A DNA stretch of 64,000 bases from HIMB114 sp008638005. GTDB lineage: Bacteria > Pseudomonadota > Alphaproteobacteria > Pelagibacterales > Pelagibacteraceae. Location: assembly GCA_032681305.1 (NCBI GenBank), contig CP136340.1:930001-994000 (forward strand), written 5' to 3'. How positions within the stretch are numbered: the stretch's first letter is position 1; every line of letters starts with the position of its first letter. The notes below the pieces were generated by a model that was given only the letters and a program-made list of their open reading frames with translations, did no database searches and was not told where the DNA came from. Shown piece after piece: positions 42,932-51,091 of the stretch. Made by a program: the position numbers and the translations under genes.

Positions 42932-43623
42932 TATTTCTTGTCAGGTGTATCTTTTTTATCCTCAGTTGCCTTATCGCCTTCTGCCGGTTTAGCTTCTGTG
43001 TCCGCATCTGTTTCAGTTGCCGCCGCTTCCGCTGCTGGTTCAGGTTCTTTAACAACCGTAGGTGCCGCAACCGTTGCTATAGTAAAATCTCTGTCTTTAA
43101 TAGTGGGCAATACTCCGTCTGGTAATTTAATTGCAGAGATATGAATACTCTCACCAATCTCTCTGCTTGCTAAATCCACAATGAGCTCTGATGGTATTTT
43201 ATCTGCTGGACAACTTAGCTCAACTTTTCTTCTTACAATATTTAATACACCACCCATTTTTAAACCTGGGCAGGTTTCTTCATTTAAAAATCTAACTGGA
43301 ATCCAAACAACCACTTTTGTATTTGCAGATAGTTTTTGAAAATCAACATGAATTGGTTGATTAGTTAGAGTATCAAACTCTATATCTCTTGGTAGCACTT
43401 CAAATTCTTTACCATCAATTGTAATTTTTATTACTTTGCTTTTAAAATTGGTCGTTTTTAAAAAATGATCGAGACTGCTTTTTTTAACACTTAAACTAAT
43501 ATTTTTTTCAATATCTCCATATAGAATTCCAGGAACAAGACCTTCAGATCTTAGTTTGTTAAGCTCTGATTTGGTTTTAGTTGATCTTGGTGACGCCTCT
43601 AAAATGTTATTTTCTGTACTCAT
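42931..43623 (-). CDS. rplY: 50S ribosomal protein bL25, general stress (Ctc) form
   Basis: 230 aa. The N-terminal 5S rRNA-binding domain (SKTKSELNKLRSEGLVPGIL) is followed by the TL5-type C-terminal beta domain and an Ala/Glu/Asp-rich acidic tail of about 45 residues, ending with alternating Lys and Asp. It binds 5S rRNA in the large subunit. A 60-bp spacer separates it from prs upstream. Confidence 0.94.
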   Translation of the reverse strand: MSTENNILEASPRSTKTKSELNKLRSEGLVPGILYGDIEKNISLSVKKSSLDHFLKTTNFKSKVIKITIDGKEFEVLPRDIEFDTLTNQPIHVDFQKLSANTKVVVWIPVRFLNEETCPGLKMGGVLNIVRRKVELSCPADKIPSELIVDLASREIGESIHISAIKLPDGVLPTIKDRDFTIATVAAPTVVKEPEPAAEAAATETDADTEAKPAEGDKATEDKKDTPDKK

Positions 43624-43683
43624 CGCGCTGATTTTTTACAATATACAATTAAAAAAACAAGAAGGATTTAGTAAAAAAAAGTC

Positions 43684-44616
43684 TTATTTAAACAGCTTTG
43701 AGACAGATTTTGAGATAGAGATACGTTTAATTGCCTCAGCCAATAAACTTCCAACACTTATTATCTGGAATTTATTTGAAGATCCAATTTTTTTATTATT
43801 TAAAATTGAATTTGAAATAACAAATTTCTTAATTTTTGATTTGTTAATTTTTTTAACAGCATCACCAGTCAAAACACCATGAACAACATAGGCATAAACA
43901 TCTTTAGCGCCTTTATTTATTAAAGCGCTTGCTGCATTCACGATTGTACCTCCGCTATCAACTAAATCATCTATAACAATACAAGTTTTACCTTTTACGT
44001 TTCCAATAACATTCATCACTTCTGATTTACCTGGACCGGATCTTCGTTTATCAATAATCGCTAAATCTGCCGCTAACCTTTTTCCTATAGCTCTAGCTCT
44101 TTCAACGCCACCAACATCAGGTGCAACACAAACAATATTTTTGTGCTTAATATTTTTTTTGATATGTTTAACTAAAGTTGGTGCAGCAAAAAGATTATCA
44201 ACTGGAATATCAAAAAATCCCTGAATTTGGTTTGCGTGCAAATCCATTGTGAGTACTCTGTTAACACCAGAGCCAACTAATAAATTAGCAAATAGTTTAG
44301 CAGTAATAGGCGATCTTGGAGTTACCTTTCTATCTTGTCTTGCATATGCATAATAAGGAAGTACTGCAGTAATACTTTTTGCTGAAGCTCTTCTTAAGGC
44401 ATCAACACAAATTAATAATTCCATTATACTGTCATTGACAGGAGAAGATGTGCTTTGAATGACAAAAACATCTTGTCCCCTCATATTTTCATTAATTTCT
44501 ACATAAACCTCACCATCCGCGAATCTTGTTATTTTTGTATCAACAATTTTTTGTCCGAGTTTATTCGCTATTTCTTTAGAGAGATCTTTATTGTTAGTGC
44601 AAGAAATAATTTTCAT
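43684..44616 (-). CDS. prs: Ribose-phosphate pyrophosphokinase (PRPP synthetase)
   Basis: 310 aa, class I. FADGEVYVEINENMRGQDVF at the N-terminus, YYAYARQDRKVTPRSPIT as the flexible loop, and the PRPP-binding CIVIDDLVDSGGTIVNAA. It makes PRPP for purine, pyrimidine, His and Trp synthesis, feeding purD in this window. It overlaps pgeF by 4 bp. Confidence 0.97.
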   Translation of the reverse strand: MKIISCTNNKDLSKEIANKLGQKIVDTKITRFADGEVYVEINENMRGQDVFVIQSTSSPVNDSIMELLICVDALRRASAKSITAVLPYYAYARQDRKVTPRSPITAKLFANLLVGSGVNRVLTMDLHANQIQGFFDIPVDNLFAAPTLVKHIKKNIKHKNIVCVAPDVGGVERARAIGKRLAADLAIIDKRRSGPGKSEVMNVIGNVKGKTCIVIDDLVDSGGTIVNAASALINKGAKDVYAYVVHGVLTGDAVKKINKSKIKKFVISNSILNNKKIGSSNKFQIISVGSLLAEAIKRISISKSVSKLFK

Positions 44617-45383
44617 AATGATGATTCTGTTTTTACTATTATAGAAATATTTCTTCCATAATCATATTCATTTTTATGCACAGATCTTCTATAGCTAAAA
44701 AAATGATTAGTTAAGGAGTATGTATCTTTTTGAATTAAATCAATCTGATTAATTTTTATATTTTGCTCTTTAAATTTTTCTAATGCGTAACCTTGAAGAT
44801 TAAAAAAAATTTTGTCTTTTTTAAATAAAAAAAGTTTTTGATAATTTTGATTTTGACGAATGATTTTCATCATAAATTTTTTTTGAACCTCATAGCTGTT
44901 TTGACCAATAGAAGGTCCAATACCGCAAATAATATCTTTAGGATTAACATTATTTTTCTTAAAAAGATTAACAGCATTTTTAATAATATTTTTATACAAA
45001 CCTTTCCATCCGCCATGCAAAGCACAAATATAATAACCACATTTTGATGACATAAGAATGGGAATACAGTCGGCAGTAAGTATACCTATTAAATTATTAT
45101 TTAATGATGTAAAAATTCCGTCAGCTTTTCCCAGTCTGAGCGCCTTTGTTTTTTTAGTTAAAGTAATAATTTTGTTACTATGAATTTGATTTACTAAATT
45201 TAAATTATTAGATCTAAATTTTTCTTTTACAATATTTAAGTTTTTTAGAACATTTGCTTTACTGTCACGGGAACCAATTCCACAATTTAACGATTTATAT
45301 ATTCCAGCTGATACACCTCCTTTTCTGGAGAAAAATAAATTTTTGGTATTTTTTATTTTATTTAATTTTTTTGAGCTAATCAT
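44613..45383 (-). CDS. pgeF: PgeF/YfiH (LACC1-like) polyphenol oxidase family protein
   Basis: 256 aa. FFSRKGGVSAGIYKSLNCG, the zinc-site ADCIPILMSS with Cys, and CALHGGWKGLYKNII with His are the family motifs. Bacterial members act as purine nucleoside phosphorylase/adenosine deaminase-type enzymes or correct misamidated peptidoglycan; older annotations say laccase. It overlaps midA (8 bp) and prs (4 bp). Confidence 0.9.
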   Translation of the reverse strand: MISSKKLNKIKNTKNLFFSRKGGVSAGIYKSLNCGIGSRDSKANVLKNLNIVKEKFRSNNLNLVNQIHSNKIITLTKKTKALRLGKADGIFTSLNNNLIGILTADCIPILMSSKCGYYICALHGGWKGLYKNIIKNAVNLFKKNNVNPKDIICGIGPSIGQNSYEVQKKFMMKIIRQNQNYQKLFLFKKDKIFFNLQGYALEKFKEQNIKINQIDLIQKDTYSLTNHFFSYRRSVHKNEYDYGRNISIIVKTESSL

Positions 45384-46407
45384 TATTTGATGCTGTCATT
45401 ACTTTAAATAAAGATCCCATTTTTTTATCATTTATTAATCGATTAACAGCCAAATGTAACTTAGAAATTTTTTCATCACTATCCAGAAGTTTTTTTGATT
45501 GATTAAATCTCTCAATTATTCCATTTTTTTTTAAAAAATCTGATTGAGTAGAAATGTTTACATTTGAAACTTTGTTTTTTTGAAAAATACTTTTGATTAA
45601 ATTAAAGTTTACTAAGTAAGTAATATCGACAAATCCTTGATTAGAAAATATGTCAACTTTTTTATGTTTCCTCAAACCTTGTAGTGAATTTCTATAGCGC
45701 TCACTATTATATCCATAGTCAATTGTAAGAAAAAAGTTGTTTTTACTATTCATTAACACTTTAGAAATGCCTGTAACAAATTTGAAAATATCTGGAGAAA
45801 ACTCAATAAAATTACATTCTTTATCAACGAAGTTGAAAATCTTGTGGTTTTTTTTTGTAATTTTAAAATATTTTGTAATTAAGTTTTTTTTCTTAAAATC
45901 ATATTTTACAAATTTTTCGTTCCACACGTCGTTAATCTTTTTAAAATGTTTTACTGCAAACGCATCCAAAAGTTCATTAGATACAATAAAACAATCCTTT
46001 ATCTTTACATCTTCGAGAGATTCAAACCATTTCACTTTCAATTTACTAAGTTTATTCTTTTGAATTTTTTTTAGTTTTTTACTTTTTTCAATAATGTAAT
46101 ATTGACACTTAATATTTTTAAACTTTGAAATTGTCTTGATTATATCTTCGGCTAATAAACCTTCACCCGCACCAATCTCTAAAATTTTAAAACTAAAAAT
46201 TTTTTTTTTTAAAAAATAATTTATTATAAAAATAGCAATTATTTCCCCAAAGATACTTGATATATATGGGGAGGTAATAAAGTCTCCCCGCGGTCCAAAT
46301 ATTAAATCTTTTTCATAATAGCTGCTTTTATATTTATAAAGACAATCATTAATATATTGGTCTAATGAAATTGGTTTTTTTTTAATATTATCAATTATTT
46401 TTTGCAT
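45376..46407 (-). CDS. SAM-dependent methyltransferase, MidA/NDUFAF7 family
   Basis: 343 aa. GPRGDFITSPYISSIFGEIIA near the N-terminus, SAM-binding ILEIGAGEGLLAEDI, and SNELLDAFAVKHF match the former DUF185 family. The mitochondrial member NDUFAF7 dimethylates an arginine on a complex I subunit and is needed for assembly. The same role here is inferred. It overlaps lgt by 17 bp; the lgt-midA-pgeF order is common in alphaproteobacteria. Confidence 0.88.
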   Translation of the reverse strand: MQKIIDNIKKKPISLDQYINDCLYKYKSSYYEKDLIFGPRGDFITSPYISSIFGEIIAIFIINYFLKKKIFSFKILEIGAGEGLLAEDIIKTISKFKNIKCQYYIIEKSKKLKKIQKNKLSKLKVKWFESLEDVKIKDCFIVSNELLDAFAVKHFKKINDVWNEKFVKYDFKKKNLITKYFKITKKNHKIFNFVDKECNFIEFSPDIFKFVTGISKVLMNSKNNFFLTIDYGYNSERYRNSLQGLRKHKKVDIFSNQGFVDITYLVNFNLIKSIFQKNKVSNVNISTQSDFLKKNGIIERFNQSKKLLDSDEKISKLHLAVNRLINDKKMGSLFKVMTASNND

Positions 46408-47164
46408 ATTTTAATAAAAAAACTCCAGTAATGAGCATTATCAAACTCAATAAAGTTCCCATGCTTATCATATTAAAAATATATCCAATTTGTTCATCTG
46501 GTAATCTAAATTGCTCTGAAAAAATTCTAAAAATTGAATAAAAAATTAAAAAGCAAGATGATATTAACCCTTTTATTTTTTTAAATTTAAAAATGATATT
46601 TAATAATAAAAATAATAAAATCCCCTCTAATAAGGCTTCATATAGTTGCGAAGGATGACGAGGCAAATTATCAACTTTTATAAAAATTACAGACCACGGA
46701 ATACTAGTTGGAATACCAATTAATTCTGAGTTTATAAAATTTGCCAATCTTCCTAAAAATAACCCAATGGGTGTGATTAAGGATAATAGGTCAGTAAACT
46801 TATAAAACTCCAGATTATTTTTTTTTGCAAAAAAGATACTAATAATGATTATGCCTACTAAGCCTCCATGAAAAGACATTCCACCCTCCCAAATAAAAAA
46901 AATATTTATAGGGTTTTGAATAAAGAAATTTAAATCATAAAAAAATACATAACCTAGCCTACCACCTAAAATAATACCAATTATAGCGAAAGGTAAATAT
47001 TCATCGAGTATGTTCGAATTAAAGTTAAAGAAACTGTTTTTTTTTATTAAAAACTTACCAAATTGAATCGCAAGAATTAATCCAAATATATAAGCTAAAG
47101 AGTACCATCTAATATCTATGTTAAATATTGTTACAGCTACGGGATCTAAATTATTTATGAACAT
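46391..47164 (-). CDS. lgt: Prolipoprotein diacylglyceryl transferase
   Basis: 257 aa, seven membrane segments. The signature GRLANFINSELIG with the essential Arg/Asn is present, preceded by GGRLGYVFFYD and EGGMSFHGGLVGII and followed by PRHPSQLYEALLEG. It attaches diacylglycerol to the lipobox Cys of prolipoproteins in the inner membrane. It overlaps envZ by 1 bp and midA by 17 bp. Confidence 0.96.
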   Translation of the reverse strand: MFINNLDPVAVTIFNIDIRWYSLAYIFGLILAIQFGKFLIKKNSFFNFNSNILDEYLPFAIIGIILGGRLGYVFFYDLNFFIQNPINIFFIWEGGMSFHGGLVGIIIISIFFAKKNNLEFYKFTDLLSLITPIGLFLGRLANFINSELIGIPTSIPWSVIFIKVDNLPRHPSQLYEALLEGILLFLLLNIIFKFKKIKGLISSCFLIFYSIFRIFSEQFRLPDEQIGYIFNMISMGTLLSLIMLITGVFLLKYAKNN

Positions 47165-48465
47165 TAAACGGGAAATATTAAATTAACTCTAAGTCCTGTT
47201 CCTTTAGGATTATCTTGAAGTTCAATTTTACCACCATGAGAATTAACGATATCTTGTACAATCGATAGGCCAAGTCCAACACTCCCAGAGTTTGAAGTTC
47301 GACTTTTGTCCAGTCTATAAAATGGCCTTAAAACCCTTTCTTTTTCACGGTCAGGAATACCAGGTCCGTTATCATCTACGGTAATGACAATTTTGTTATT
47401 TTGATCTGTAACTTTAATATCTGCTGAATTTCCATATTTTAAAGCGTTTTCGATCACATTTAGTATAGATCTTTTGATAAGGTGCTGCCTTCCTACAATG
47501 AAATAATTTTTTTTACATTCTAACTTAATTTTAGATCCACTAAATTTATGATAAATTTCATTAAGCATTATAGAAAGATTAAATTTATTTGATGTTTTAT
47601 CTGATTGAGATGTAGAATAGTCTAGGTAATCCGAAATCATTTTTTGCATTTCATTAACATCTTCTTTTATTTTATTTAATTTTCCATCTTTGTTTAAAAT
47701 TTCAATTTGAAGTTTAAGTCTTGTTAATGGTGTTTTTAAATCATGGCTTATTCCTGACAGCATTGAAGTTCGTTGACTGATATGTCTTAAAATCCTTTTC
47801 TTCATTTTTTCAAACTCATTAATAGCTTTTCGAATTTCTATTGCACCAGACGGTCTAGCTTCAGCAACGTATTGACCCTTACCAAATTTTTCTGCTGCTG
47901 ATGCCAAGTTAGCGATAGGTTTGATTTGGTTCCTTAAAAATAAAAGCGAGATAATCATTAATATAAAGGCAGGTACAAGAATCCATAAAATGAAAATTCT
48001 TCCAGATGAATTTCTAACTCTAGATTTTGGAACAATTAATTCAATATGTTGATTATTAAATTCAACTAACACTTTAACATAATCTTTATGGATTTTAGTA
48101 TTAAACCAAAACTTATAGTTTAAATTTTTTGAGAGCTCTTCTTTAAGTAACCTGTCGTAAAATGAAAATTTTGAATAATTTTCCACTTCATTAATTTTGC
48201 TATTAATTATTTTAATCAGGTATGGTTTATTTTTTTGAAATGTTTCAATAATCTTTTCTTGTTTGTTTGTATCCTTCTCGTTTTCAAATAAATTTATAAA
48301 GGTTACTATTTCATCTGATAATGAGTTTACCAACCCTTTGTTGGTTTTAAGCCACAAACTATCAAAGAAAACGATTGATAATAAAATCTGAAGAAAAATA
48401 ACAGGAGTTATAATTATTAAAAAGTAACGATAGAATAGTGTCTTAGGTAAAAATTTTTTAAACAT
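47164..48465 (-). CDS. envZ: Sensor histidine kinase, EnvZ-like
   Basis: 433 aa: membrane segment ~12-32, a periplasmic domain of ~120 residues, a second segment ~160-178, HAMP, then HisKA with SGISHDLKTPLTRLKLQIE, and the ATPase with NVIENALKYG (N box), DDNGPGIPD (G1) and GSVGLGLSIVQDI (G2). It phosphorylates the OmpR-like regulator encoded directly upstream. The signal is not evident from the sequence. Confidence 0.92.
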   Translation of the reverse strand: MFKKFLPKTLFYRYFLIIITPVIFLQILLSIVFFDSLWLKTNKGLVNSLSDEIVTFINLFENEKDTNKQEKIIETFQKNKPYLIKIINSKINEVENYSKFSFYDRLLKEELSKNLNYKFWFNTKIHKDYVKVLVEFNNQHIELIVPKSRVRNSSGRIFILWILVPAFILMIISLLFLRNQIKPIANLASAAEKFGKGQYVAEARPSGAIEIRKAINEFEKMKKRILRHISQRTSMLSGISHDLKTPLTRLKLQIEILNKDGKLNKIKEDVNEMQKMISDYLDYSTSQSDKTSNKFNLSIMLNEIYHKFSGSKIKLECKKNYFIVGRQHLIKRSILNVIENALKYGNSADIKVTDQNNKIVITVDDNGPGIPDREKERVLRPFYRLDKSRTSNSGSVGLGLSIVQDIVNSHGGKIELQDNPKGTGLRVNLIFPV

Positions 48466-49146
48466 TTAATCAGCCCAAAGAACATACCCATTACCTCTTA
48501 CAGTTTGAAGATAGATAGGATTTTTTGGATCTGGTTCAATTTTTTGCCTTAGTCTTGTAATTACAACATCAACTGCTCGTTCTTTGCTTAAATTAATTAT
48601 TTTAGATATGTCTTCTCTTTGAAATATTTTTCCCAAAGACATAAGCATTGTTTCAAGTAACAATTTTTCTGATTGATTAATTTTTTCTATATTTTTTTTA
48701 AATGTTACAGTCATTTTCTTTAAATCAACTTTTCTTTCACCAAATTTTATTAAATGCAGACCATCTTTGAGATTTTTAATTCTTTTTAAAATATTTTTTA
48801 TTCTAAGAACCAGTTCTTTTGGTTCGAAAGGTTTAGGCACATAATCATCCCCACCTGTTTCCAAACCTTGGATTCTGCTTGCCGCCTCACCCATAGCAGT
48901 TAAAAAAATGATTGGTGTATTTTTGAATTGCCTTATTTCTTTAGTAAATTCCAGTCCTGATTGACCGGGCATCATAATATCAACAATTAACAAATCAAAT
49001 TCAAGTAATTGTATTTTATTTTTGGCATCCGCAGCATCTTTAGCAGTCGAAACTAAAAAATTTTCACTTTCTAAATATTCTTTTAATGGCTCACGAATGC
49101 CTTCTTCGTCATCAATTACGAGAATATGTTTTTTTTCTTCAATCAT
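48466..49146 (-). CDS. ompR: Response regulator, OmpR family
   Basis: 226 aa. The receiver domain has the acidic pair in VIDDEEG, phospho-acceptor D56 in LLIVDIMMPG, and the Lys in YVPKPFEPKEL. The C-terminal winged helix ends RAVDVVITRLRQKIEPDPKN..GNGYVLWA. It is the partner of the adjacent EnvZ. OmpR/EnvZ family members often control envelope genes; the targets are unknown here. Confidence 0.93.
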   Translation of the reverse strand: MIEEKKHILVIDDEEGIREPLKEYLESENFLVSTAKDAADAKNKIQLLEFDLLIVDIMMPGQSGLEFTKEIRQFKNTPIIFLTAMGEAASRIQGLETGGDDYVPKPFEPKELVLRIKNILKRIKNLKDGLHLIKFGERKVDLKKMTVTFKKNIEKINQSEKLLLETMLMSLGKIFQREDISKIINLSKERAVDVVITRLRQKIEPDPKNPIYLQTVRGNGYVLWAD

Positions 49147-49147
49147 T

Positions 49148-49582
49148 TTAAAGGATCCTTTTTAACACATTTTTGAAATAAAGAACTTCATCTGGCGACG
49201 ATTTTTTTAAGGCATTTAAAATTCTTGTTTTTTGAGAATTAAATAGATTATTACTTAACTCAGTGCCTTTATCTGATAGAGATATTTCTTTTTCCCTTCC
49301 ATCCTTAATACCTTTTTTTTGAACAATTAGTTGATTTTTTAAAAGATCTTGAATTACACGGTTCAAACTTTGTTTAGTAACCTTTAAATGATTAAGGATT
49401 TCAGTTACTTTTATTCCTGGATTGTTATCCAATAATATAATTAATCTATGATGTGCTTTTCCTAGATGATTTCTTTTTAGTGTTTGTTCACTGTCTGAGA
49501 AAGATGAGCTATATGCCTTTAAAAGTAATTCAATGATATCTTTTAAGTTCTTTTCTTTTAAGTAAAGGAAATCTTTAAGCAT
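49148..49582 (-). CDS. MarR family transcriptional regulator
   Basis: 144 aa with a central winged helix-turn-helix: IKVTEILNHLKVTKQSLNRV as recognition region and KKGIKDGREKEISLSDKG as wing. It lies 1 bp before ompR and divergent from ilvE with 64 bp between starts. That spacer holds an inverted repeat that could be its operator. The ligand is unknown. Confidence 0.88.
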   Translation of the reverse strand: MLKDFLYLKEKNLKDIIELLLKAYSSSFSDSEQTLKRNHLGKAHHRLIILLDNNPGIKVTEILNHLKVTKQSLNRVIQDLLKNQLIVQKKGIKDGREKEISLSDKGTELSNNLFNSQKTRILNALKKSSPDEVLYFKNVLKRIL

Positions 49583-49590
49583 GAAACATT

Positions 49591-49607
49591 AGTCAGTTTT
49601 ATTGACT
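49591..49607. promoter_or_regulatory. Inverted repeat between marR and ilvE, possible MarR operator
   Basis: AGTCA-N7-TGACT is a perfect 5-bp inverted repeat, centred at 49599, of the size MarR dimers bind. It lies 9 bp before the marR start codon and overlaps the TTGACT box of the ilvE promoter. It could let the regulator control both genes. Five-bp dyads also occur by chance. Confidence 0.3.
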
Positions 49608-49628
49608 TATATTACATTCAAATATAAT
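49602..49628 (+). promoter_or_regulatory. Possible ilvE promoter
   Basis: TTGACT (49602-49607) and TATAAT (49623-49628) are good matches to -35 and -10 boxes, but the 15-base spacer is shorter than ideal. The TATAAT lies 18 bases before the chosen ilvE ATG, giving a short leader of roughly ten bases. Confidence 0.35.
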
Positions 49629-49646
49629 TTCTATTCAATTTTCAAT

Positions 49647-50537
49647 ATGGAACCAATCCCGTACGACAAAAGAGAAGGCAAGATCTGGTTTAATGGTGAT
49701 ATCATTGACTGGAAAGATGCAAAACTACATGTGCTTACACATGGTTTGCATTATGGAAGTTGTGTGTTTGAAGGTGAAAGAGTTTACAATGGCGAAATTT
49801 TTAAATTAAGAGAGCATACTAATCGTTTGGTTTATTCGGCTAATAGAATGGGATTTGATATTCCATACTCGGTTGATGAAATTGATGATGCTTGTAATCA
49901 GATTATAAAAATTCAAAATGTAAAAAATGGCTACGTTAGGCCAGTCGCATGGAGAGGAAGCGAAATGATGGCAATTTCAGCTCAAAAAAATAAAATTCAT
50001 TTTGCTATTGCAACTTGGGAGTGGGGATCTTATTTCGATCCAAAAATTAAAGAGAATGGAATAAAACTTAATATCTCTAAATGGAGAAGACCCGCTCCAA
50101 ATACAATACCTTGGGATACAAAAGCAGCAGGATTATACATGATATGTACACTATCCAAGCACGAAGCTGAAAAAGAGGGATATAACGATTCATTAATGTT
50201 AGATCATCAAGATTTTGTTGCTGAAGCCACTGGAGCAAATATTTTTTTTATAAAAGAGAATTCAAAAGAAATTCATACACCAGTAGCGGATTGTTTCTTA
50301 GATGGAATTACTAGAAGGACTATTATAAATATTGCTAAAGAAAATAATTTTAAAATTAATGAGAGAAAAATTAAACTTGAGGAGTTAAAAGATTTTGATG
50401 CATGCTTTTTAACAGGAACAGCTGCTGAAGTTACCCCGGTTTCTGAAATCGGGAATTATAAATTTAAAGTCACACCTTCAATTGGAAAGTTTTTTGATAG
50501 GTACTTAGATATCGTAAATAGAAAAGTTACAGTTTAA
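49647..50537 (+). CDS. ilvE: Branched-chain amino acid aminotransferase
   Basis: 296 aa from the ATG at 49647 (MEPIPYDKREGKIWFNGDII). The open frame extends to a TTG at 49602, but that runs through the promoter region. Fold-type IV PLP enzyme with the catalytic Lys in DTKAAGLYM and EATGANIFF near the cofactor. It interconverts Leu, Ile and Val with their 2-oxo acids. The stop overlaps pgsA by 4 bp. Confidence 0.93.
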   Translation: MEPIPYDKREGKIWFNGDIIDWKDAKLHVLTHGLHYGSCVFEGERVYNGEIFKLREHTNRLVYSANRMGFDIPYSVDEIDDACNQIIKIQNVKNGYVRPVAWRGSEMMAISAQKNKIHFAIATWEWGSYFDPKIKENGIKLNISKWRRPAPNTIPWDTKAAGLYMICTLSKHEAEKEGYNDSLMLDHQDFVAEATGANIFFIKENSKEIHTPVADCFLDGITRRTIINIAKENNFKINERKIKLEELKDFDACFLTGTAAEVTPVSEIGNYKFKVTPSIGKFFDRYLDIVNRKVTV

Positions 50538-51091
50538 TCTAAAGCGTGATCTATGCCTTTTTTTACATAGTCATAGCCTGTATAGACAGTCAAAATCGCA
50601 GATACCCAAAGGAGCGCGAGTCCAATTTCAATTCCGTAATTGAATAAAAGTATATCTCCTGATTTTCCAGCTAATAAAATTGAAATAGAAAACATTTGGA
50701 AAAAAGTTTTTACCTTTGCTAGTTGAGAAACAGGCATTTTGAGTTTAAATTTTGATAAATATTCTCTTAAACCTGAAACTAAAATTTCTCGACAAAGAAT
50801 AATAATTGCTGCAATTACATTAATATCCGCAATAGTGTCATTTTCGATTAACAACGCCAAAGCAGTAACTACAATAATTTTATCAGCTATTGGATCAAGC
50901 ATTTCACCCAATCTAGATTGTTGCTTAAGTAATCTGGCTAAAAACCCATCTATGAAATCAGTAAAACTAGCAAAGACGAATATACCACACGAAAGCCAGT
51001 TTCCTAAAGGACCTGGTAAAAAAAAAACAAATACGAGCACGGGTACAAGAATAATTCGACCTATAGTTAATATGTTTGGAATTTTAATCAT
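50534..51091 (-). CDS. pgsA: CDP-diacylglycerol--glycerol-3-phosphate 3-phosphatidyltransferase
   Basis: 185 aa, about five membrane segments. The CDP-alcohol phosphotransferase motif is complete: DGFLARLLKQQSRLGEMLDPIADK (DG-x2-AR-x8-G-x3-D-x3-D). It makes phosphatidylglycerol phosphate in the inner membrane. It is the last gene of the uvrB-SDR-folB-uvrC-pgsA run and overlaps uvrC by 1 bp. Confidence 0.94.
   Translation of the reverse strand: MIKIPNILTIGRIILVPVLVFVFFLPGPLGNWLSCGIFVFASFTDFIDGFLARLLKQQSRLGEMLDPIADKIIVVTALALLIENDTIADINVIAAIIILCREILVSGLREYLSKFKLKMPVSQLAKVKTFFQMFSISILLAGKSGDILLFNYGIEIGLALLWVSAILTVYTGYDYVKKGIDHALD

Noticed and set aside
43556..43882. Plus-strand ORF of 108 codons across the rplY-prs junction
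   Set aside because: It is antisense to conserved parts of rplY and prs and has no family resemblance; long chance ORFs are expected opposite such genes.
45737..46063. Plus-strand ORF of 108 codons opposite midA
   Set aside because: Its Phe/Leu/Lys-rich composition is what antisense reading of an AT-rich gene gives; no start signal or motif was seen.
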